This document shows, in pieces, positions 1 to 6,663 of a stretch of 11,534 nucleotides of DNA. Source of the stretch: Baffinella frigidus (taxonomy: Eukaryota; Cryptophyceae; Cryptomonadales; Baffinellaceae). A model generated the notes under the pieces. That model worked only from the letters and a program-made list of their open reading frames with translations. It made no database searches and was not told the DNA's origin. A program made the translations under genes and the position numbers. Every line of letters starts with the position of its first letter. The stretch's first letter is position 1. The DNA is taken from the NCBI GenBank assembly GCA_026770585.1, contig MU646597.1, positions 223,732 to 235,265 on the forward strand, read 5' to 3'.

Positions 1-11
1 GGGGGGGGGGG
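1..11. repeat. G homopolymer at left window edge
   Basis: The window opens with an uninterrupted G run. The right edge ends in a C run. This is either a natural homopolymer or the point where assembly stopped. No gene is seen in positions 1-74. Confidence 0.6.
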
Positions 12-74
12 CGGGCGTACGTTCGCTTTCTATCTCAAGGTATCGGCCTGTGTAGGTGCCTAGTGAGGCTGCAG

Positions 75-270
75 TTTGGCCCGGGGGGTGCAGTGCGCTG
101 GAGCAGCAGACACGGCCAAGCGGGCTGCGAACAAGGAAGCTACGACTGAGAGCGTGGCGGAACACAGCAGGGATGAACAGGTGAAACCTCAAACCCCCAA
201 AGCCTCAAGGCTCAAACCCCAAACGCAGGGTGATGTTGTGGTGCCTGGTGAAGGGCCGCGCGCGACATGA
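75..270 (+). CDS. Possible last two exons of a gene entering from the left (hypothetical)
   Basis: Unrecognised and weakly supported. An open frame follows an in-frame stop at 64-66, so any exon must begin after an acceptor such as the AG at 73-74 or 92-93. It encodes a hydrophilic, Ala/Glu/Lys-rich peptide up to GAT GAA CAG at 180. A plausible donor (CAG|gtgaaa) follows. Positions 181-228 are a C-rich, telomere-like tract ending in cgcag, which would make a 48-bp phase-0 intron. The terminal exon 229-270 would then encode GDVVVPGEGPRAT and stop. The frame also stays open if the tract is not spliced out. If real, the gene is convergent with the minus-strand gene and overlaps its 3' end by 59 bp. 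The alternative is that this is all downstream sequence of that gene. Confidence 0.25.
181..228 (+). repeat. Degenerate telomere-like C-rich tract
   Basis: Repeated variants of CTCAAACCCC / CAAACCCCAAA. The plus strand is C-rich and the minus strand G-rich (TTTGGGG-like). The tract ends in a possible 3' splice site (cgcag). The stop codon of the minus-strand coiled-coil ORF falls inside it. Confidence 0.55.
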
Positions 271-641
271 GAAGGTCCGACTGCCCCAGCTCCGCCTGGT
301 TCACGCGGTCCGTGAGCGCCTGCTTCTCGCGCATGCTCTGCAGGATGTGCCCCTCCATCTCCGACAGCCGCCGCGCGAGCTCCTGCACCGCGTCCACGGA
401 CGTCGACACCTGCCCCACGAACAAATCCTCCCAGCGCTTCATGCCCTGGACGAGCGGGTCCGGGAGCGCGTCGCGCGCCTGCGGGTTCAGGTCGTTGGCG
501 CCGCGCAGGATCTGCGCGTTGGCGGCGTCGAGCGCCATGTCGAACGAGGCCCGCAGCTTCTGCGCATAGCGCTCGCGCTCGTGGCCCTCGCCGTGCTGGT
601 CGGCTTGGTAGCTTCCTCGCGCTCGCTGGTCCACGTAGCCG

Positions 642-676
<35 letters not shown>

Positions 677-952
677 ACCGTACGGCGGCGCAGGTCCCGC
701 ATAGCGCACGGGGTTCTGTACCTGGTTCTGGTTCTGGTTCACCCCGCCGCGGTTCGGGACGAATTGCTGCTGGCGAAACTGGTCCTGGCCCTGCCCCCCT
801 GGCGGAACCGCGAAGCCGTCCTTCTCGCCCAACTTCCGCAAGCGGTCCGCCTCCGCCTGCGCCTGGAGCTCCTGGAGATACTCGCGCTTGCGGCGCTGGC
901 CTTCGTCTTCGAACACGTTTGGGAGCACCCCGCCTCCGCGGTTGTAAGCCAT
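212..952 (-). CDS. PolyQ, coiled-coil hypothetical protein (246 aa)
   Basis: I do not recognise the family. The ATG at 952-950 begins a single open frame of 246 residues. Residues 1-45 hold a conserved-looking segment with PNVFED and a charged helix (KREYLQELQAQAEADR), of the kind seen in centrosome or basal-body coiled-coil proteins. Residues 52-92 are Gln/Asn/Gly/Pro-rich and disordered, and residues 93-103 are an 11-Gln run encoded by CAG repeats. Residues 124-230 are highly helical and coiled-coil-like, with KRWEDLF at 172-178 and a heptad-like run of ELARRLSEMEGHILQSM. The composition is far more protein-like than the antisense Leu-rich frame. The last about 15 residues (AALHQAPQHHPAFGV) look like read-through into the telomere-like tract. 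The true end may therefore be a further exon, possibly after LLMSR or at a CAG|gcacca junction near 247. It is divergent from MIA40 with 259 bp between starts, probably sharing a promoter region. A centrosomal role is only a guess. Confidence 0.72.
643..675 (-). repeat. CAG trinucleotide repeat coding polyglutamine
   Basis: On the plus strand this is an almost pure CTG run. Read on the minus strand it gives CAG/CAA codons for Gln 93-103 of the coiled-coil protein. It is a candidate length-polymorphic site. Confidence 0.85.
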
Positions 953-1211
953 CCCCTGGCGGCCTTCGTGCCTGAAGAAGAAAGCCCACCTCTGACAAGA
1001 CTGCCCTCACGCGAACCCGCGGGTATGACCCGCCAGGAGGTGACTCTTCCAAGCGCAACCGTGCACGGGAACCTTGCCCCTCCCCGGCCTGTTTGCGTCC
1101 CCCCCACCTTTCCGTTGTCTTTCGTTTGGGCGTACAGGTTACGAGGCGCCGTTCCTCCGGAACCGCCTCGGAACCGCCTCGGTTCAGGAGGAGGATCGCA
1201 GGCAAGCGAGA
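953..1211. promoter_or_regulatory. Shared intergenic region between divergent genes
   Basis: These 259 bp separate the start codons of the coiled-coil gene (-) and MIA40 (+). Both promoters and 5' UTRs must lie here, or overlap it. I see no TATA box. A short direct repeat (gaaccgcctcg, twice) lies at about 1159-1181. The MIA40 frame is open upstream to a Met codon at 1074, so the 5' UTR or coding boundary is uncertain. Confidence 0.5.
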
Positions 1212-2751
1212 ATGTCGGGAACGGACAAGAAAGACGAGGTGGTGCAGGCGAAGACGCTCGAGGAGGGCCTTGCGGAGGCGCAGAAGTGGGACGGTGACCC
1301 GCTCGACTGCCCATGCATCCAGCACATGAAGGATGGCCCCTGCGGAGCGGATTTCGTCGTTGCGTGAGCGCCCACTCCCAAAGCCACGGGGCCACAGAGG
1401 ATGAGGGCGCCGACGCCTCGCTACTGGACGCAGAGGATCGGGATTTCGCGGGGTGGCTTGGCATTTGACGGGTGGTGCGCGATCCGGGGTCGCTTATTAT
1501 GCCGCGGGTGCGCCTGGCTTGCCAGCGACCCGGGCGCAGTTTGACCGGGCGCGTGCACGGACATCTCTCCGCAGGTACCGGTGCTTCCTCGACAGCAAGG
1601 AGGATGAGAAGGGCGCGGACTGCATTGAGAGCTTCCGCACGATGCAGACGTGTTTCGCGACGCACCCGGAGCACTACGCGGTCTGCCTCCCTCCCACCCC
1701 CCCCTGCATCCCACCCGCCCTCCGCCGCTGCAGTCCTGTGCGTCCCTCGCGGCAGCTGCGATCACGAACGGCCTCACGAGCACGCTGCCCCACATAGTAC
1801 GCCCGGTGCGGCGTGCGGTGGGTCCGCACACGAAGCGACACGATTACAGCTTGGACCCTAGTGCACCTTGCTGACAGTATCTTGTCTCCGACAAGCTGTC
1901 CACACACCTCTCGAAAGGCGCTCGTTCCGGGCGTTCCAATGCCCAGCGTCTCTCAGAGACGTGAACGCGTGTGGAGGTCTGTGTGGGTGCCGCCGTAGCG
2001 GGAACTTGATAGATCATCGCAGGGTTTTCGTAGGGAAATGGTCGAATCATTCGATTGTTGAATTCGTAGTGTAAGCGTGAGTCGATGCTACGTAGTGTAA
2101 GCGTGAGTCGGGGCCGTGTCGTCGACATGGCCCAACAAAACTTGCATAGCTCGGAAGTTTCCTGCTAGGCCTGTCACCGCTACAGGAGTACCTCGCTCAT
2201 AAGAAACCGCCCCCACCCTAGGACCACCGTAGGGCCCTAGGCTTAGCCCTACTGTAGGGTCCTAGGGGGGCGCGGTTTCTTATGAGCGAGGTACCCCTGT
2301 AGTGTGCAGGGGTTTCTCGAAATTCAGGTCCCACACTGCGTGCAGCGTGGTCCTGGGCCATCCCTCAAGTGCCCAGTAGGCACATACGCCCTACGGTAGG
2401 GTCCTAGGACCTACCTAGGACCTCTTGGCCATCAAATTTGACGGCCTGGGCACTCAAGGGGTATAGGCACGGGCCTACTGTAGGCGTGTGGACTTACTCT
2501 CAAGTAACCCGATCAGCAGCTGAAACGGAGAGGGCAGATGGGTCTTCGAGAACCATACCCCCTAAAACCTGAACCCTCAACCCTGAGACCTGGAACCTAC
2601 AACAAAACCGAAACCCGAAACCCTGAACCCCAACCCCCAACTCCAGGAGTTCCTGAGCGAAGACGAGGAGGAGGAGGACGCCGACACCAAGAAGCGGAGA
2701 GAAGAGACCGAGTGGGTCAACGACACGCTCGACTTGCGACCCTCCAAGTAA
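1212..2751 (+). CDS. MIA40: MIA40/CHCHD4 intermembrane-space import oxidoreductase
   Basis: Three exons: 1212-1363, 1575-1680 and 2647-2751, giving 120 residues. MIA40 inserts disulfides into Cys-motif proteins imported into the mitochondrial intermembrane space and is re-oxidised by ERV1. Visible features: the redox-active CPC at residues 33-35 (DCPCIQHM), then twin CX9C with C44/C54 and C67/C77 (GPCGADF, YRCFLDS, GADCIES, MQTCF), ending HPEHYA at 86. Intron 1 (GC|gtgagc ... ccgcag|G) joins phase 2 and restores the CX9C spacing exactly. Intron 2 (966 bp, A|gtctgc ... ctccag|GAG) is phase 0. It leads to an acidic exon (EFLSEDEEEEDADTKK ... RPSK stop), and acidic tails after the CHCH domain are known in MIA40/CHCHD4. 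The start at 1212 gives a short CPC-proximal N-terminus; the frame is also open to Met 1074. Intron 2 carries a foldback element and a telomere-like tract. There is no transmembrane anchor, so the form resembles the short animal-type protein. Confidence 0.92.
2180..2302. repeat. FB1 foldback element, copy A (in MIA40 intron 2)
   Basis: Near-palindromic element bounded by TA: tacaggagtacctcgctcat on the left, with its inverse (atgagcgaggtacccctgta) on the right. The inner arms contain aagaaaccgccccc and its inverse. The centre is a set of short palindromes built from cctagg and ctacNgtag. It is MITE-like and has no coding capacity. The TA at each end suggests a TA target duplication, as in Tc1/mariner-type MITEs (inference). 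Confidence 0.85.
2349..2484. repeat. Imperfect foldback with FB1-like centre
   Basis: Arms around 2357-2378 (ccctcaagtgcccagtaggc) and 2452-2470 (tgggcactcaagggg) are inverted relatives with mismatches. The centre (ccctacggtagggtcctagg) is the same palindromic module found inside FB1 and FB2. It lies in MIA40 intron 2. Confidence 0.5.
2555..2646 (+). repeat. Degenerate telomere-like C-rich tract abutting MIA40 exon 3 acceptor
   Basis: A run of CCTAAAACC / CTGAACCCTCAACCC / CGAAACCCTGAACCCC variants that ends exactly at the ctccag acceptor of MIA40 exon 3. The sense strand is C-rich and would act as the polypyrimidine tract and branch-site region of the 966-bp intron. Confidence 0.7.
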
Positions 2752-2799
2752 ACTGCTCTCAGCGTCTGGAAACCCGACTCGTGAGGTTGCGAGGCACAC

Positions 2800-2921
2800 T
2801 ACAGGGGTACCTCGCTCATAAGAACCCCCCCCCCCCCCTAGGACCCCCCTAGGACCCTAGGCATGGTCCTACTGTAGGGTCCTAGGGGGAGGCGGTTTCT
2901 TATGAGCGAGGTACCCCTGTA
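2800..2921. repeat. FB1 foldback element, copy B
   Basis: Same arms as copy A, TA-bounded (tacaggggtacctcgctcat ... inverse). It lies 48 bp past the MIA40 stop codon, so it may be in the 3' UTR or terminator region. The left arm has an expanded C run. Confidence 0.85.
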
Positions 2922-2928
2922 ATGCCAC

Positions 2929-3076
2929 AAGCTAACGCCAGCGGACCCCTCAGCCTACGGTAGGAACCCCCCCTCCTCCTACGACGTTTAAAACAAAAGG
3001 GTCTTTAAAAGTCGTAGGAGGGGGGCTCCTACCGTAGGCAATCCGTAGGCTCTAAGTACCTCGCTGGCGTTAGCTT
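2929..3076. repeat. FB2 foldback element
   Basis: A different family. It has perfect 15-bp terminal inverted repeats, aagctaacgccagcg (2929-2943) and cgctggcgttagctt (3062-3076). Second inner arms are gcctacggtaggaacccccc and its inverse near 3025-3040, with ctcctacgac / gtcgtaggag inside. An AT-rich loop lies around 2987-3009. It starts only 7 bp after FB1 copy B. Confidence 0.8.
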
Positions 3077-3124
3077 TTCAGATGAACACGGCTCGAGAAA
3101 TGACTCCCGACAACACACCCCTGC

Positions 3125-3254
3125 CTACAGGGGTACAGGGTTACCTCGCTCATAAGAAACCGCCACCCCCTAGGACCCTACAGTAGGCCTATGCCTAGGG
3201 CCTTACGGTGGTCCTAGGGGGGGGGCGGTTTCTTTTGAGCGAGGTACCCCTGTA
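3125..3254. repeat. FB1 foldback element, copy C
   Basis: FB1 arms (ctcgctcataagaaaccgcc ... ggcggtttcttttgagcgag). The left terminus is disturbed by a small duplication (caggggtacaggg). Its right end runs into copy D through a shared gtac. Confidence 0.8.
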
Positions 3255-3367
3255 CCTCCCTCATAATCAACCGACCCCCCCTAGGAATCTACAGTAGGCC
3301 TATGATAGATAGCTCTACGGTGGTCCTGGGTGGGGGACCGGCTCCTTCTGAGCGAGGTACCCCTGTA
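3252..3367. repeat. FB1 foldback element, copy D (diverged)
   Basis: Left arm degraded (gtacctccctcataatcaac), right arm near intact (ctgagcgaggtacccctgta). It shares its terminal TA with copy E, giving cccctgtacagggg at the junction. Confidence 0.7.
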
Positions 3368-3492
3368 CAGGGGTACCTCGCTTAGAAGAAACAGCGCCCC
3401 CCTAGGACCCTACAGTACTGTAGGCCTATGCCTAGGGCCCTATGGTGGTTCTTGGGGGGTAGGCGTTTCTTATGAGCCAGGTACCCCTGTAG
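3366..3492. repeat. FB1 foldback element, copy E
   Basis: FB1 arms with several substitutions (cttagaagaaacagc on the left, cgtttcttatgagccagg on the right). It abuts copy D head-to-tail across a single TA. Confidence 0.75.
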
Positions 3493-3530
3493 GGAGCATG
3501 TCCGCTGCGGGCAGCCACGACCGCGAGGGT

Positions 3531-3661
3531 CTACAGGGGTACCTCGCTCATAAGAAACCGCCACCCCCTAGGACGCTACAGCTGTACAGTAGGCCTATGC
3601 CTAGGGCCCCATGGTGGTCCTAGGGGGGGGGCGCTTTCTTATGAGCGAGGCACCCATGTAG
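3531..3661. repeat. FB1 foldback element, copy F
   Basis: FB1 arms (ctacaggggtacctcgctca ... tatgagcgaggcacccatgt). A short non-element spacer (3493-3530) separates it from copy E. Confidence 0.8.
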
Positions 3662-3980
3662 TCTGTAGAGAGGTCCGAAAGGGCACGGTGACTACCCACA
3701 TGGTGTGGCGTGGTCCGCCAGCACGCTCCCCCCACACGCACACAAGCAGCTGTGCCACCCTGTACATATCAGCAGGCACACTTTCGCGGCGGCCCACCCT
3801 GTGGACCGCCCGGCTCCCCGAGTCGCACCGTCCCGTTCACACCCCCTGCCCCTCCCGCCGCCGCCCCTGGCCCGCCAGCGCGCACCTTCCCCCCCGCCTC
3901 GCCCTGGTGCCCCCTGGAGGCGGCTTCCCGTTCAGCTGTAGGCACCTGTTTGGGCACCCTGTATCAGCAGGCATTGTGGC
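3662..3980. other. C-rich intergenic stretch with direct repeats, no gene seen
   Basis: About 320 bp of C-rich sequence. Related direct repeats (caccctgtacatatcagcag at 3756 and caccctgtatcagcaggc at 3955) bracket most of it. The open frames here are low-complexity Pro/Arg/His and show no family resemblance. It could be downstream intron or UTR of the minus-strand Rab gene. Confidence 0.5.
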
Positions 3981-4090
3981 TGCAGGGGTACTTCGCTCAA
4001 AAGAAACGCCCCCCCCCCTAGGGCCACCATAGGGCCCTAGCTAGGCATGGGCCTACTGTAGGGTCCTAGGGGGGGGGCAGTTTCTGATGA
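3981..4090. repeat. FB1 foldback element, copy G (right end truncated)
   Basis: Left arm tgcaggggtacttcgctcaa with TA replaced by TG. The right arm stops after gcagtttctgatga, so the terminal ctcgttacccctgta-type segment is missing. Confidence 0.7.
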
Positions 4091-4765
4091 AACAGCTCGT
4101 AAGAGCGGCCGACACGGGGCACAGTGAGTAGCACACTGCGGAGGGCGTGTGCGGTGCTGGCGCTGGTTGTTTGTCAATAAATTACCGAACTTGGAAACGG
4201 GGGTCGGTGGGCGAGATTCGCGTTGGGGTGAGGTCTGTGGCGGGTGCTACCCGGAGGTGTAGCTTCCTTGGACGACTCGTAGAATGAAAAGCCACAGTCA
4301 GCGTGGCTGGATGCTATGGTAGGGTTCATCCAGCCCTCGGGATGGCACACATAAACTCGCTAAAATCGAGGTTTGCTGATGGATTCGAGGAGCTTCCCCA
4401 TCAATTCGAATTGAGTCTCGCAAACACTGCGAGGGGGGGGTCTCAAATCAAGCTTCCCGGAACAATCGAGGAGGTTCCCGGCTAACCTCTAGCTCTGGCT
4501 CAGTCTTATTCGAGCTCACCAATTTGGTGAGCCCGGGCTCGTTTTCGCTCCGTTCACGGATTTGTACCGTACACCCAGAACGTCAACTTGAGAATAATCG
4601 GAGAATCCCCCAACTGAGGCAGATCACTTGAGAATAGCCCAAGTGAGGCAGCGCAAGACCTTGGTGAGCTTGCAGACCGGAGGTTGATTTCCCTGTTTTA
4701 CGGTACACATCCGTCAACATTTGGCGAGGAAACAACCAGTCAACCAGGCTGAGGCAGAGCAAGAC
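4091..4765. other. Region downstream of last recognised Rab exon; terminal exon not found
   Basis: On the minus strand this follows the Rab exon 5 donor. The missing C-terminal Rab exon, with its prenylated cysteines, should lie here or further left. I found no exon ending in a Cys-Cys or Cys-X-Cys motif. A short perfect-arm hairpin (gctcacc-aattt-ggtgagc) sits at 4514-4532. The repeat acttgagaata occurs at about 4588 and 4627. The 60-residue open frame at 4303-4485 on the plus strand has no recognisable features. Confidence 0.5.
4644..4669. repeat. Echo of the Rab exon 5 donor junction
   Basis: A copy, with one mismatch over 26 bp, of 4750-4775. That parent segment spans the last codons of Rab exon 5 and the first 16 bases of the next intron (minus strand gctcaccaag|gtcttg). 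It lies 106 bp downstream of the parent in transcription direction. Confidence 0.75.
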
Positions 4766-6214
4766 CTTGGTGAGCAAGCGGAAGGCGACGCGCTCGAAGA
4801 GCTTGTCAACCCCCTCGCGCGTCTTCGCCGACGTCTCCGTCACCTGCCGCACCCACCCAGGCTCAGCACTGTGGACGCTCGACGCTGTGAGAGACCGGAC
4901 CATCAGAACCACATCGCAACTTTATCTCAGAAAAGGAGTTCTAAAACTCGTTTTCTTAAGTCAATTCCCCTTCACATATGTCAACTTTTTCTTTTCTCTA
5001 CGCACAAGTTGACATATTTGAAGGGGTACTGACTTAAGAAAACGAGTTTTAGAACTCCTTTTCTGAGATAAAACTCGTGTCTCGGTAAGTCAATTCCCAG
5101 GTCAGCGCGCTGCTTCAGCCGCCACGGCGGGGTCGTTCATTGATGCTGGGGGACCCTGCCCGCCAACCCGAAACCGCGTACCCCGACGCGTGCCCCCCGG
5201 GGGGCGCGCGGCTGGTGACCCCACACCCTGACCGTGACCCCACACAAGACCTGGCCCCACACCCTGACCGTGCCCCCCGGGGGGCGCGTGGCGAGTAGGA
5301 GGGCTAGCTCTGTCCCAGTTGGGGTGATGGTGAGCCCAAATCCCCATAAATTCCCCCCCCCCCCCAATTTTACAGGCAAATTTTGACACCCCCCAAAGAA
5401 AATTACCCGTAAAATTTCGGGGGGGTCGAATCTATGGTGAGCCCAAATCCAAGTGGGACATAGCTAGGAGGGGTGTACTGTGCAGGCGCCAGGCTCAGCG
5501 CTGTGGGTATCTAGGCTCGAAGGGCACCTATGCTGTGAGGTTGTGCGACAACCGTTGTCCTGCACTTTCAACAGTAGAATGACTTAGAAGAGTTGGCTAG
5601 AAACCTGGCGCAGGACACCAGGGCGGGTGCGTGTCCGAATTTCACAGAAAAACGGTTTTAATTTAATACTTTCTGGCAATGAAATTTACTACACACAATG
5701 AGTTTTACTAGTAATATTAAAGCATTCGTGTAGTAATTTTCGTTGAATCTCATGGTTTTAAATTAAAACCGTTTTCATGTGAAATTCGCGAGTAGCCCGA
5801 TGAAGCAAGAACTCTGTGAGGTTTCAACCGCCCGCGGAGAGTTTGGACTGCAAAGACAACGTGTTTCTGGAGAAATCGAATCGCCGCTTTCTGCTCTGGA
5901 AATCTGGGTCCATGGTCCAAGATGCAGGGACCGGAGATTCGGCAGGGGGGGCTGCCACGCCAGATTGGATGTGGGTGTTGATTTTTAAAAAACACATCTG
6001 GTGTGGTTCTTTGACTTTTGAAAACCACTGCCTTGAGGGGAAATTGACTTTTGGCAACACCTTGCAAAAATCTGGCGTGGTGGGCATCCTGCGCTGCTGG
6101 AACGGTTCCGCTATGATGACTTTCAGGAGGCCTGACTAGGAAACTCTTCCTACAAGAGCTCTGAAGGCCCTAACACATACAGTAGTCGAACACCCTAACA
6201 CATACAGTAGTCGA

Positions 6215-6251
<37 letters not shown>

Positions 6252-6630
6252 GAGAGAGAAGAGAGACAGAGACAGAGACAGAGACAGAGACAGAGACAGA
6301 GACAGAGACAGACAGAGAGACAGAGAGAGACAGAGAGAGACAGAGAGACAGAGAGACAGAGAGACAGAGAAACAGGGGGACAGGGGGGCATAGAGCCAGA
6401 GAGAGACAGCTAGCCATCCAGCCAGACAGCCAGACAGCCAGACATAGACATAGACATAGAAATAGACATAGACATAAACATAGACATAGACAGAGACAGA
6501 GACAGATACAGAGACAGAGCGAGAGAGGGGAGAGAGAAGAGAGACAGAGACAGAGAGAGACAGAGACAGAGAGAGACAGAGAGAGAGAAAACAGAGAGAG
6601 AGCGAGAGAGAGACAGACAGAGAGAGAGAC

Positions 6631-6663
<33 letters not shown>

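Noticed and set aside
230-1297. 355-residue plus-strand open frame opposite the coiled-coil gene
   Set aside because: Leu/Arg/Val-rich with a Leu run that is simply the antisense of the CAG repeat. The minus frame has protein-like composition and helices.
1734-1874. Alternative third exon of MIA40 after a 53-bp intron (1681-1733)
   Set aside because: It gives a non-acidic tail with no family resemblance. The exon at 2647-2751 joins in phase and supplies the acidic tail expected after HPEHYA.
3688-4032. Pro/Arg/His-rich open frames
   Set aside because: Low-complexity, arising from C-rich sequence in several frames at once, and running into a foldback arm.
2180-4090. CRISPR-like array or bacterial repeat
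   Set aside because: The repeats are full-length palindromes without uniform unique spacers, in a spliced eukaryotic context.
4303-4485. 60-residue plus-strand open frame
   Set aside because: No motif, no neighbours to join in frame, and it lies antisense to the likely Rab 3' region.
5102-5389. Minus-strand Gly-rich open frames
   Set aside because: They come from the GC-rich repeat block and C run inside Rab intron 4, with no family features.
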